Shown: in pieces, positions 33,244 through 43,749 of the stretch
Numbering within the stretch: the first letter of the stretch is position 1
Layout of the letters: each line of letters starts with the position of its first letter
Source of the DNA: Cyanodermella asteris
Taxonomy: Eukaryota > Ascomycota > Lecanoromycetes > Ostropales > Stictidaceae
DNA length: 64,000 nt
Direction: 5' to 3'
NCBI GenBank assembly: GCA_900618795.1
Contig: UYJD01000002.1
Coordinates: 1,141,836 to 1,205,835, forward strand
Made by a program: the position numbers and the translations under genes
Notes under the pieces: model-generated
The model's input: only the letters and a program-made list of their open reading frames with translations
Databases searched by the model: none
What the model was told of the DNA's origin: nothing

Positions 33244-36200
33244 GAGGTCGGGTGAGGTGGTTCGTGGGTTTCGTTGATGGATGGTGCGTGCTGTGGCAAT
33301 GCTTTAAAACAGAACTGCACTGCAATCAATGTTCAGATGATCGGCGATGCATGAGTCTTTGCGGTGAAGTGCATGTCCCGGACAATTAGGCCCTTTTGTG
33401 GAATTGTATAGCCGTCGAGGCATCAGACGTATTGCTTTGCGCATGAAGTGGTCCAGCTTTTTAAGCGAACAGGTGAAAGGGGACAGAGTCGTTCTCTCCA
33501 CGAAGAGCTCCGACTCGACTGTGAACTAAATGCCCATCGACGGCGGACTGTTAAGCTGTCGACTGCCTTACTTCCCGAGGCGCTTGCCAGAGTGCTTCCT
33601 ACGGTACTGACTACGACACTGACTCGATTACTTGCTAGGGCACTCACCGGGGTACTTGCAAAGTCACTCACCAAGATACTTGTTGGAGTACTTACCGAGA
33701 CACATATTAAGGTACTCACCGGGGTAATTAAAAGAGTACTTCCTGTGGTGCTCACTTAAATACTTACAAAGGCACTCACCGAGATACTTGCTAGGGTACT
33801 TGCCAAGGTGTCTCGCTACCGGCCCCGCCGCACATATGATTTTAGAACCCCCCTGCTGCGACCTTTCACTAAGCAAGCATCTTTAAATCCTCGTATGGTG
33901 CAGCGCGACCCAATCCTTTCCAGCCCAGCCCAGCCCTGGCGAACCCGTCCTTCACTTGCCAAGAATTCAAAGATTCTCGTGAAACTTCACCATATCGACA
34001 GCATCGTGCTGGTGTAGTGATTGGGCCTGCGACCTGAAGCTACTTATGGGTGTGGAGCAGCTCTGGATATACATTCGCTAACACTGTGGCGGACTGGAGC
34101 AGTGTATACGGACTTCTCTGCCTGGACGCCCTCTCAACTTCTATTGCTGCAATGTTCGAGAGAGTGCCGACTTGATCCCGAGGTAGACGATGATTGCCCT
34201 GCTCTGCTTCTTGTACCAGATCTTGGAATTGTTGATCTCTGTACACCTCTGAATCTGTGCGTATGTGTCGAGTGAGCTGCTTCAGCAGACCCAATTTTCG
34301 GTTCTGGCCGCCTGGTTCTTCTCTTTCTTTGCTTCTTATGAGACTGTTCCGAGTCCATAGCTGTATTACTTAATCTACCGTGATGGATTGACTGTTTGGG
34401 TAAAATAGATCGTGAAGTTGAGAAAATGGCGAGATTGAGTAACCATTTCGTGGGAACAAATCTCGCCAGAGGTCAATTCAACTCAGTCGAGACAAGCAGG
34501 AACGACAAGGCAAAGAACAGTTGTGGTCAGAGAACAGAGCACTTGGAGTTGACACCATCTGGGAAAAATCCTCGCACGGCGGCTGGACGATCCTGTTAAT
34601 GCAAACGCTCACATATACCCCATCCGCGCTAAGTATGATAAGTCTTGAGAGTATAGCTATCGCCCAGAGTTCGCGTGGTGTTTATGTATAGAGCTTGAAT
34701 GTGAAACTATTCTTGATACAAATCTAGCATCTGCCACAGTTGGGCACTGAATTCTGTGCGCTGGCTTTAATTGAAGGCTAGATTTGAGTGTGGGACGGAT
34801 CGGATCGGACCAAAGAGCTCATGTTGGAACAGAACCAAAGGAAATATGACAGTCTGCAAGTCGAACGCCGTCATACTTGCATTACTGAGCAGAAGCTGGA
34901 GCTGACGCGTCTTCGTTTCGACAAGCTATTGCACAAGGACCCGATATGGTTGTGGTCCAGCGACGTCTCGAACTCCGTCACGGGGATGTTGACCACTTAG
35001 GTTTGGTAGTGGTCGAAGATGGACACGAACAAGGTGCCCACATGGAATCTGATGGCCTCAATGTCGACGGTGCCGATTACAAGACTCTCTTGCTGCTGAA
35101 TGTCGTTGGGCAAGTGGTCATGTAGCCTATTGGGTCGGTAGTGCGGTGCCTCATCGGATGTTGGAACGGCGGTTTCACCGGCGGGGTCGGCGGCATATGG
35201 GTCGAAGGTTGGCTGGCATCGTTAGATGACTGCGGCGCTGACTTCTGGATGCAGGGATCGATTTCGGAGCGCAGCTGGTTCGCCACTTGGAAATGTATGC
35301 TAGCAGCAGCTCTTGTCTCGTCATGACATACTTGATGTCGTCGGATTTCTCCCATAGGAATGCGAATTGGGTAGTCTGATCAGGGTTGACATCCAAATGT
35401 AGCTTCAAGCATCATGATCACCGCACGGAAGTGCCATTTACGCTTGTTTGCGCGTCCTGGTGTTGCAAGCATAACCAGCCGACCTCCGTCATACTTTATC
35501 AGCATCTTATCAATAGCGCCCAAGGCCGCGACCTGTGCGGTTGGTGTGCCGCGAAATGCGCGTAGCAGTATGATGGAATTAACGTGCATTATCAGAACAG
35601 GTATTGCCTGGCAAACGATGTTCTCATCGCTGTGGGCTTCCGCGGCCAGACTTCGGACAAGAGACGCAGCAAACAAACGCCGGCCACTGTGCCGGCCATG
35701 CGTCACACATGTATCGTTTCACTTGACGCTCGAAACATGGATGAGGGTAGAAAGACCGGCCGATATACTGACCGCCACGCCCGTAGCTCCCAAGAGCTTC
35801 TCCGCCTTTCGATGGGCACGCCTGCTGAGCTCTGTTCTTACTCGTAATGGCGGAAGTCTGCAGGACAAACGACCCAGTCAGCAAATCTGAGAAGCAAAGT
35901 GGGCAGGCTCGTCAACACGACAAAGATACGCTTCGGACCGGCGCATGCGACCAGACGCGACACGATCGTGAAGGATAGGGAGCATAGGGAGCAGTATGAA
36001 TAGTTCCATGTCAGCATGCTAATACAGAGCTTGCCGGCGCAGCTAAATTGACGAGCTAAAACGGGCAGATGTGACGATGCGCAACAGTACAATACCATCT
36101 CTCCCCTCCGAGGTTGTGGCACAAGCTTGGAGTGAGGTGAGATGATTGGACGAGATGAGTTTGTGCACGTGTGAATGCGAATGAAACGCGGCCGTGCAGT

Positions 36201-37364
36201 CCTGCTTCATTTCGTCCACTCGCGACTTCACCTCAATCCTCATCTCACACTGTGGGCGTTCTTCCCAGACGTCTCGTCTTTGGACATCTGGGTGCCTTGT
36301 CCCACCAAACGCGCCCCTGCTGCGGTCGGCGATGGAGCTATCAAGCTGCACTTTTGTATAACACCCAACAGCAGCGCTTCGAGGCTGAAAATTCGCCGAC
36401 CACTCGTCCGCTTACCCCTGATGCCATCTCCAACTGGTCAAAGCGAAGTTGCCCATTACTGGGAGCAAATGGTTGTTCTCCAGCAGCGGAAAGCTCGTGT
36501 GAGCCTCACCGTGTCATCATCGTCAGCAGCGGCCCTTCCGATCCCTCGCATTCCTTGCCCCGTGCGAGCCAAAATGGGCTGGTTGGCAATCTGGATTTGT
36601 TTCAATAGGGAATCGGGGTGGCACAATCTGCTGCAACCTCACTTGCCTTGAGCCTCGAACGGGGCGCTCTCGAATAATGTGACAAGCAACTTATCGTGCG
36701 GCGTACGGCCCTGGTAAAAGAAGCGCTCTTGCGCCATCCACTTCTTGCTGGCGGCTTTCGGACCTTGTTTGTGACCTTTTCTCTTGCATTTACTGCTTCA
36801 TTTCGCGCATTATCGTTCCCCACTTTTGTATTCTCTTTACCCGGTATCAAGTCATCGACAAAGAGCTGTGCTCTTGTTATCCGTTCCTTTATTACCTCCA
36901 CACCCGCGCCTTTCGGATTGTTTGTCAATAATACCGCCCGACCACCTTTTATCTTGACCTTTGTCCATTGAGAGCGCCACGGCTTGATTGTTTGATTCAG
37001 ACGAGGCTACCTTGGCTTGCGAAGGAAGGATATTGAGACTCGATTCAGAACATCTTCGATACTTGTCGACCTGCAAGCTCATCTCCACGCATCAACCACG
37101 TGATTCGATTGTCCCAGGCGGATAGCCAGTCCACTTCCATCTCCCAGTCAACCTTGACGCACGACTCACTTTCCTCCCTCATCCTAGAGACTCAAACTCT
37201 GACATCCATCAGCCTGGAAGTATTTATCAAGCACCACTTGCCCAGTCGCATAGTGCTCAGCACTCTTCGGTCCTTAGTCGCTCTCTACAGAACAGTCGGT
37301 CTCTACAACCAAGCTTGAAGCTCTCCGCAACAACTCAAAACAAGACAAGTCATCATTTACCACG
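33244..37364. other. gene-poor interval with minisatellite
   Basis: A 4.1-kb stretch without a supported gene. It contains a 12-bp minisatellite at 33565-33816. A short helix-like frame at 34821-35000 and several overlapping minus-strand frames at 35.1-36.3 kb could be gene remnants, but no family is recognisable. Confidence 0.5.
33565..33816. repeat. degenerate 12-bp minisatellite, 21 units in register
   Basis: Twenty-one consecutive 12-nt units follow the pattern RRGRTACTYRCY (for example GGGGTACTTGCA, AAGGTACTCACC, GAGATACTTGCT). No insertion or deletion breaks the register across 252 bp, though individual units differ at several positions. On the + strand the first sixteen units read as a four-residue repeat like GVLT before a stop. 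The minus strand reads as KYLGE-like or STLxS-like repeats in two frames. Confidence 0.85.
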
Positions 37365-37685
37365 ATGCGCATCACCGCCATCCTCTCTCTAGCCGCCCTC
37401 GCCAGTGCGCAGGCGCAATACGGCCAGGCGGCACCGTCAACGACCATCCAAACCACCACGACGGCGACTGTCGTCAAGACTGTGTACGCCGCCACACGCA
37501 CCACCACCGTCGTCTCTCACAACTCCACCCGTACCGCCGCCTCGTCAGGTTTCGCCCAGCCGACCGGCAACGCTAGCGTTACGAGCAGCTATCCCATCGC
37601 CATCAGTCCTGCTGATGCGGTCAAGGTGAACGCGGCACAGGGAGCGGTGATAGGTGCGCTCATGTTCGCCGTTTTGCTCTTCTAG
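37365..37685 (+). CDS. small GPI-anchored cell-wall protein
   Basis: A single-exon frame of 106 residues. Residues 1-18 (MRITAILSLAALASAQAQ) form a clear signal peptide. The middle is Thr/Ser/Ala-rich and likely O-glycosylated (TTIQTTTTATVVKTVYAATR), with NST and NAS sequons. The C-terminus ends in a hydrophobic stretch (AVIGALMFAVLLF) with no following charge, preceded by small residues, the usual GPI-addition signal. It has no cysteines. This is the architecture of short fungal plasma-membrane or wall mannoproteins; no enzymatic function is suggested. The upstream region has a pyrimidine-rich leader. Confidence 0.82.
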   Translation: MRITAILSLAALASAQAQYGQAAPSTTIQTTTTATVVKTVYAATRTTTVVSHNSTRTAASSGFAQPTGNASVTSSYPIAISPADAVKVNAAQGAVIGALMFAVLLF

Positions 37686-38911
37686 AGAAGAAACAGACCA
37701 TTGAACGAGCTTGAAGTTTCCTTTCTGCATAGCGGGTGGAGTTTCGGGGGTTTCAGGACGGCGTTGCCGGCTTGGAGTGCCCCAGAAGATGTTGGGCAGG
37801 CACGGGTTATTGGCTTAGGTGCGCTCTCAGCGGCCACACCTTCACAAGGGCTTTCTTTGATTTGTTGAGGTCGGACGCTTGCAGACAGGCGGCTGCGAGG
37901 TTACTCTGGCTAGATGCTCGGGCCATGAAGGTTTTCCGATTGAAATTTGATACCCCAGGACAGAGTTGTGGTGGTAATGTTCGATAATGCAAATGAACCG
38001 GTTCAAACAAATCCCCATCGTTTCCAGCCTGCTTGTGAGTATTGACTGTCACGAGCGAGTCACGAAGCTGTCCTTCTGCGCCAGGTTACGAATCCGCATG
38101 CGCCAGTCATCACGGGATGGTGTTATAAATAAGAGGCAAGTCTGCAGTGGAACGCGTGGGTCTTGGTAAGGGTCTCTTTCCTCATTTTCGGTTAATCAGA
38201 TCTCGTAATGTGCCTGACGCGCCCTTGACCTGAGGCAAATGTGGTTGCTGACAATGCTTCACTTGTTGTAGGCGCACGGTCCATGCATGGCAATGAGGGA
38301 TTGCTCGCTGGATGCGCATCTGGCAGTCAGTTGGCCCAGGCAGGTGTGCCATCGTCTTCCCAACCTTCAACGCTCTTTCTTCCTCTCTTTCCTTCTTTCT
38401 TTGCATTGCGTTCAGGGGGTAGTATTCGGGGGTTGTGATCGGAGGAACTCGTTTGCACCGTTGTCAGTCTTTTCAAGAACCACAGCCACTGAAGTCGCAA
38501 GGATGGCAACTCGCAAGGAGCGCATGGCGCTCTTTCAATTTGCGCTACATGAAGTCAACAATGAGTGTCGCATTCACGTGAGTAACAAGTTTCCATCACG
38601 GTTCTCTACTTCGCAAACTTCCAAACTTGCTCTGCATCACCCATTGTAAAGCATGAAGAAAGCGATGGCAGTCAGCGGGCGCTTGCAGCATCGACACGGT
38701 GTCGTGCGTGAAGGATGATAATGAAGACTTTCAGTACACCTGGCTGTCCACACTCGCATAGAACACGCAACTTCGTTTCTGTTCAAATGGACGGACTGCG
38801 CAAGCCTTACAATGTTCACCTCTCAGCCATCCACCTTCTCCTCCACCAAGTCCGATCACGGGCATTCAATTCCCATTAATCACCGGCATTCGTGCCCCGT
38901 TGATCACGAAG
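37686..38911. other. gene-free interval
   Basis: Only short frames without domains; nothing I can support. Confidence 0.5.
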
Positions 38912-39347
38912 ATGACGTCCCACTCGAGCGCCCAAGATCAGCCTTTCCGGCCTCAGATTGAGTATCCCACAGGCGTGTCTATGGCCTTTGAGAAGCAGAA
39001 GACTTCTCGCAGTGCAGACCAGCAAGCAGATGGCGACTGCTCGGTAAGATCTCCAACTGCACCGGGTGCGGGACTCTGCTGACGAGAATCAGATACGTCT
39101 TGACAGTGCAGTAACAGGCACGTCTGCTCCTCCGACAGCACCAGCCACAGGCATGGCAACCCCGGCAGCAACTTCGTCACCAGAAACTGCAAAGGAATAC
39201 ACGCCCCCAGATTGGGAGGACCATAGGATGATTGAGGCGTTGAAGAAGCTGGATGCAGCGCTCCTTCTGGTGAACTTTGCGACGGCGGGAGAAGTTGTGT
39301 TCACGCCAGGGCAGGAGGAGGCGGCCTGGGCTGCTCGAAAGCGTTGA
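38912..39347 (+). CDS. small hypothetical protein, two exons
   Basis: Model 38912-39043 and 39093-39347 gives 128 residues; the 49-nt intron has a gtaaga donor, a ctgac-like branch region and a cag acceptor, and the junction is phase 0. The first 85 residues are polar and disordered (Ser/Thr/Pro/Ala-rich). The last 45 look like an amphipathic helical segment (DWEDHRMIEALKKLDAALLL, then VNFATAGEVVFTPGQEEAAW). There is no signal peptide or known motif. The continuous frames joined by good splice sites and the change to a folded-looking C-terminus are the reasons for calling it. It could be non-coding. Confidence 0.5.
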
Positions 39348-40054
39348 GAGGCTCAGACAGCTGCCGCTAGCAATCCTAGCTCACGACCGTGGTATTGTGA
39401 AACTCAACAGAGGTGCGAGGCCTGGGTACATGATTGCCGTAATGTTTAATATGAAACAGAACTCTCATTTGACACCTCGAGCATGTTCACAGTGAAAATC
39501 AGCCAAAAGGGTCATTGGCCGAGATATATGGAACCCTGTTCAGGGACAGGGCGGGCTGACAGAAATCTTTACGCAGGTAGTTAATCACCACCGTACCTAG
39601 ACGGGGTCTTTAGCACTGCCATACAGACATGGAAGACTATCGACATAGGCAGGCATGTATACAGCTTTGTTGATACCTGCTTATGCACCCGTAGAAGCGC
39701 TCGTCGATATAGCCCTCGTGATAGGCAGGAAAGTAGGTGTGTAATAGCTTCCAACAACCCGCCTTGGATGCAGGGGCTCAACACAAATGACTCCGTCAAG
39801 CCGCGATCACATATGGGTCCCAGAAGTGTTTCAGGCGCACAAGAATCAAACAGCAGCAGACGAACATTTGGTTCGCAAATCTGATGATTGTGCCTTTTGC
39901 GTTCTCTAAGAAGTTTCTATGCGCTAGGACGCTTCGTGGTTATCTAATCAGCGCCGAGCCTCACCACCACCAAGCTCTCCAAGCTTCCAGCGTGCCAAAG
40001 CATATAGCACACCACATTCTTTACTCGCCTTTCACAGTCATTCAAGAGCGCTCG
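39348..40054. other. gene-free interval
   Basis: The spacer before LIP2. The LIP2 frame is open back to 39884, but the only sensible ATG is at 40055. Nothing else is seen. Confidence 0.5.
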
Positions 40055-40849
40055 ATGCGCCTCCAACACCTACATCTCCTCCGCCCGGTGCCATATCCAC
40101 TCGCAAGCCGCATCCAAGACACCGTCGTCCGCCAACACATCGACGCTGGGCTCCTGCGCCAACGAAGTCAGCTTCCCAAGACCGACTCTACGCAGCCACC
40201 TCGCCCCAACGATACCCCATTCTCGCAACCTCATCCATTTCTACTCACCTTCGAAACGACCCCGACTTACACTTGCGGCCGCCGCGAGATCCCCCTAATT
40301 GGCCAGGATCGCATCAACTACCTCCAGGCCAACGGCCGCGCCTCCTTCCACCCAGCCCTACGAGGGGGACAGACCACCTTCCACGGGCCTGGTCAACTCA
40401 CAGCCTACCTCGTCCTCTCACTCAACGCTCATGCCCTTTCTCCACGCTGCTACGTCCGGTTCCTCGAAAGCAGCGTCATCGAGCTGTGCGGTGCATATGG
40501 CGTGAAAGCCAAGACGACCATGGACCCGGGGGTGTGGGTTGACGATGAGACAAAGATTTGTGCTGTCGGGGTACACATGCGAAGAGGAGTCACGAGTCAT
40601 GGAATCGGACTGAATGTGAATACGGATCTTGGCTGGTTTAAGAGGATCGTGGCATGCGGTCTGGAGGGCAAGAAGGTCACGAGCATGGAAGAACGGGGAG
40701 TCTTGGGACATGGCGTCAGGGAGATGTCCATGGTCTTGGCGGAAATCATTGCGAGGGGATTGAAAGGTGTTGAGGGGATTGATGGCGTGGATTTGGCTGG
40801 AAGCGCGGTCAAGCCGGGGGATTATAGTCCTCCGCCGCCAGGCGAATGA
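40055..40849 (+). CDS. LIP2: mitochondrial octanoyltransferase (lipoate biosynthesis)
   Basis: A single exon of 264 residues. The LipB/LIP2 signature RGGQTTFHGPGQLTAYLVL lies at residues 103-121. The catalytic lysine is in DDETKICAVGV (about Lys167), and the catalytic cysteine is in RIVACGLEGKKVTSM (about Cys201). The SHGIGLNVNTDLGWF segment is also typical. The N-terminus is basic and short of acids (MRLQHLHLLRPVPYPLASRI), compatible with mitochondrial import. Family knowledge: the enzyme moves octanoyl from acyl-carrier protein to lipoyl domains such as GCV H protein and the 2-oxoacid dehydrogenases, before sulphur insertion by lipoyl synthase. Upstream in-frame sequence without an ATG was excluded. 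Confidence 0.95.
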   Translation: MRLQHLHLLRPVPYPLASRIQDTVVRQHIDAGLLRQRSQLPKTDSTQPPRPNDTPFSQPHPFLLTFETTPTYTCGRREIPLIGQDRINYLQANGRASFHPALRGGQTTFHGPGQLTAYLVLSLNAHALSPRCYVRFLESSVIELCGAYGVKAKTTMDPGVWVDDETKICAVGVHMRRGVTSHGIGLNVNTDLGWFKRIVACGLEGKKVTSMEERGVLGHGVREMSMVLAEIIARGLKGVEGIDGVDLAGSAVKPGDYSPPPPGE

Positions 40850-41059
40850 GAAAACGCAAAGAGATCGTGGATTCATCTACACAAGCGATGCGACTGGACA
40901 TACCGAAAGGTATATAGAGAACACAGCAGAGCTTTATTGTTCAGAATCAATGGCGGGCTCATACGCCGGAGTAGGCTCCGCGCGGTCTGAAAGTAAACAC
41001 CACTCGAGGCATTTCGTTCTCGTCGCCAACATCGCAACTCACCAACGGACACTGGCAGA

Positions 41060-41920
41060 ATGGCGGCCAATATAGCCGGCATCCAGCGCGATCTCGCGAA
41101 ACTCCAGCGACGCCCTCTCTCCATCATCAAGCTCAGCGATCCTATCCTGAGCGGCGCCCCTCCCCGACGCGTTTCCAACGACCCCTCCAACACAGACGCG
41201 AACGAGCCTGCACCTTCACCAGCATCCCTTTCATCCGATCTTGTACACTATCGCGAGCTGTTCAAGAAACTACACTTCAGCTATCTCGAACAGGTTTCAA
41301 AGGAAAAGTTCCTTCGCGCCATCGTCGGCGACCCGCCCGAAGTTGTCGAGCCCTCAGAAAACGCGGAGCTCGAACGCAAACTCACAGAAGACAAGGCTAT
41401 ACTCAAGGCTTCGAAAGAAGATGTCGCTGGCCTGGTGTCCGACCTCGAAGCTCAAGGTCGAGAGCTCGCGGCGCGTTATGAGAACGTACAGCTTCAGACG
41501 ACGCAGTTGAACGAGCTACCGACCGAAATCGCCAGACTAGAGGGATCGATTGAGGAGCTCGAAGCTGTACAGAGGGAGAGGACAGGTGCTGATGTGGGTG
41601 TTGATTCGAGGATGACCCTGCCGCTGCCCCAGACCAAGGACCTGCTGAGCGCGAAGAGAGAGGAGATTGATAAGCTGGACAGAGAAATTGCGGCGCTAAG
41701 ACAATCGGTGCCGCAGAAAGCCAAGCAAGTCGAGAGACTGGAGGCAGAGCTCAGACCGCTTGAGAACCAAAGGAACGGTGCTGCAGGCGCGGCAGAAGAG
41801 GCAAGACGGAGAAAGGAGATGAGGGAAGGCGGCATGAGTGACGAGGTGGAGCTGAAGGGGCGGTGGTACACGAGTGCGAAGGAGGTATTGGGCGATGTGC
41901 TTGGGACTGAGGGAAAGTGA
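41060..41920 (+). CDS. sos7: kinetochore protein Sos7-like
   Basis: A single exon of 286 residues, 210 bp after LIP2 and on the same strand. Residues about 60-93 carry the Sos7 signature (LVHYRELFKKLHFSYLEQVS, then KEKFLRAIVGDPP). The rest is largely coiled coil: residues about 100-180 and 190-255 have heptad patterns rich in Glu, Lys, Arg and Leu. The C-terminus has GRWYTSAKEVLGDVLG. Family knowledge: Sos7 is a fungal kinetochore protein working with the Mis12 complex and Spc105/KNL1 (Kre28-like partner). It acts in the nucleus at centromeres. The assignment rests on the signature and coiled-coil architecture. Confidence 0.85.
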   Translation: MAANIAGIQRDLAKLQRRPLSIIKLSDPILSGAPPRRVSNDPSNTDANEPAPSPASLSSDLVHYRELFKKLHFSYLEQVSKEKFLRAIVGDPPEVVEPSENAELERKLTEDKAILKASKEDVAGLVSDLEAQGRELAARYENVQLQTTQLNELPTEIARLEGSIEELEAVQRERTGADVGVDSRMTLPLPQTKDLLSAKREEIDKLDREIAALRQSVPQKAKQVERLEAELRPLENQRNGAAGAAEEARRRKEMREGGMSDEVELKGRWYTSAKEVLGDVLGTEGK

Positions 41921-42777
41921 ACGTCACTCGTATCTCAGCAGCCACCGTACCCGAGTCGATCTCTGAGACGAGTCGATCTCTGGGACTTGGCTACAAGGAA
42001 CTAAGGACCTTCGGCAAGCCATCATAGTATCCTCCCAGGATGAGCTGATGATGACGACTCCAAGTCACCTAGCCACGTCGAATCGCCGGAGCACGATCCC
42101 GCGGCGTCCGCTCTCATGTGTACACGTGAAGCACTCGTTCTGGTCAAATTATTGACACAAAGTTGACCTCGAGCTCGCATTTCGACGAAAGAGAGAAAGC
42201 AACAACTCATGCTGGTGTACAGCGGCCAGGTCTTGGCTCAAGCAATGTCGGACTTCGAACACGCCCTTCATGACATGTCCGAAGCCCGGTCAGCTGAGTG
42301 GCGGCAGGGCCTGCCCAGAGTCAGCTTAGCAATTTTCAGGCAGCGCCCAGAACTAAGTCTTACAACCCTGGAAATTGTGAAGAATATGATGACCTTCAAG
42401 GTCACCAGGAGGGTGGCGTACTCTGAAAGAGGAGTCCTTGCGAAATACCACCCGAGTGCTCGCACATGATCATCTAAGAAGAGGGACAAGCGCCGAGACC
42501 ACGAGAGTGGCTTCTGAAGATGACGCCTATCGGAGCAGAGGTAGAATCATTCTTGCTGACTCAGGCTCTGCTACATGTATTGATCACAAGAAAATGCGCG
42601 ATGCTGGCAAAAGGTGGTGCTGACCATTATCGAATCCGCAAGTCATATTACTACTGGCATAAGTCATCATTTGATTCGTTTATCCAATGTAACGTATCTA
42701 GCTATCCATCTGTTTTACACGACATACTAGTAGCCCACGTCACCAGCACCCGAGACCAGTGTCGCTCGTCTTGCTCC
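41921..42777. other. gene-free interval between convergent genes
   Basis: Contains a perfect-but-one 17-bp direct duplication just after Sos7 (41953-41969 and 41970-41986, GAGTCGATCTCTGRGAC). No gene is supported. Confidence 0.5.
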
Positions 42778-43749
42778 TTATTGACCAGCAAGTACAAACG
42801 ACTCCTTCGTGAAGTGGTTCGTATTCAGATAGGTCGAGTAGTCCCGATCGTCGGTACAATAGCCACCGCCCGAAGGGCCCAGATGTGCACAATGCACATC
42901 GGGTCGGTAGGGCACCATGGCCTGATGCAACGACCGACAGGCCACAGTATTCATACCGAGCTGGTAAGGCGACCCCAACGGCACGCTGCCGTTGCTCAAG
43001 AACGAAACACACTCCTCGTCCGAGGCATACTGCAGATTCGTCCCGTTGCAAGACGTCCGATGCGTCTCGCAAATCGACCGCGCCAGCTGTCCCGTCACGT
43101 ACCGCTGAAACACGGCCGGATCGGACACGTTCGCCAACCGCATGCCCCTGGCAAACATGTCGGCAAACTGCCAGTCCAGATAGCGCAGGAACGTGGCGTC
43201 GTACTGGCTGATCTCGCCGTTGGAGTTGTACGTGAACCAGACGCCGATCTCGATCGGGTAGATGGTGCCCACGCTCGGAAAGGAGAAGTCGAGGAGCACG
43301 GTGGTCGAGACGGCGTACCGGGAGGCGATGAACTGCGTGACGGTGTAGTTTAGCGGGATCCCGATCAGGGAGAAGGAGCCCGGATCGAGGGCGAGCTGGG
43401 AGAAGAGGCCGTAGACGTATTCGGTGTTGAGCTCGCGGCCGTCGAAGTCGCGGGTGGCGTCGATGCGGCCGAGGATGTCGGAGGCGAAGAGGGTCGAGTT
43501 GATGCTGCTGGCTTGGACTTCGTTGTTGGGGGAGACGAATGAGGTCCAGAAGCGCTCGTTGAGGTCCCAGAGTTCCGAGGTGGTGAAGTTGCCGGGAGGG
43601 TAGGAGGTGGAGTTGGAGCCGGATCCAGAGCCGTAAGATTGTGAATGGGTGTGCGTATCTCGCCCGAGGGGCGAGCGTGGTGGAGCAGTCGCCAGAGCAG
43701 AGGTCGACAAAGCAAGGAGAGAGGTTATGATTGAATTTAGAGTCCACAT
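42778..43749 (-). CDS. secreted glycoprotein of unknown function
   Basis: The frame is open to 43905, but the start at 43749 places MWTLNSIITSLLALSTSALA at the N-terminus, a good signal peptide; this gives 323 residues. A Ser/Gly-rich linker (about residues 25-50) precedes a globular part with about seven N-glycosylation sequons (NST, NFT, NYT, NVS, NGT, NGS). Cysteines cluster in the C-terminal third (SICETHRTSC, DEECVSF, VACRSL, VHCAHLG, GGYC), suggesting disulphides. Motifs such as LNERFWTSFVSPNNEVQA and FLRYLDWQFADMFARGMRL look conserved-type, but I do not recognise a family with known function. It is probably extracellular. Confidence 0.78.
   Translation of the reverse strand: MWTLNSIITSLLALSTSALATAPPRSPLGRDTHTHSQSYGSGSGSNSTSYPPGNFTTSELWDLNERFWTSFVSPNNEVQASSINSTLFASDILGRIDATRDFDGRELNTEYVYGLFSQLALDPGSFSLIGIPLNYTVTQFIASRYAVSTTVLLDFSFPSVGTIYPIEIGVWFTYNSNGEISQYDATFLRYLDWQFADMFARGMRLANVSDPAVFQRYVTGQLARSICETHRTSCNGTNLQYASDEECVSFLSNGSVPLGSPYQLGMNTVACRSLHQAMVPYRPDVHCAHLGPSGGGYCTDDRDYSTYLNTNHFTKESFVLAGQ

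Noticed and set aside
33448-33759. 103-codon + frame across the minisatellite
   Set aside because: It begins with GTG, has no ATG before the repeat, and ends within the repeat array; coding status is left as a question rather than a call.
34788-35000. 70-codon + frame with helix-like sequence
   Set aside because: Looks protein-like (charged, leucine-spaced) but is short, lacks partner exons and matches no family known to me; possibly a gene remnant.
35077-36351. series of overlapping minus-strand frames that might form one gene
   Set aside because: No set of splice sites joined them convincingly and no domain appeared in any order.
42520-43353. 277-codon open frame on + opposite the secreted glycoprotein gene
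   Set aside because: It is antisense to a gene with signal peptide and glycosylation sites; its composition (Arg/His-rich, no domain) is typical of a shadow frame.
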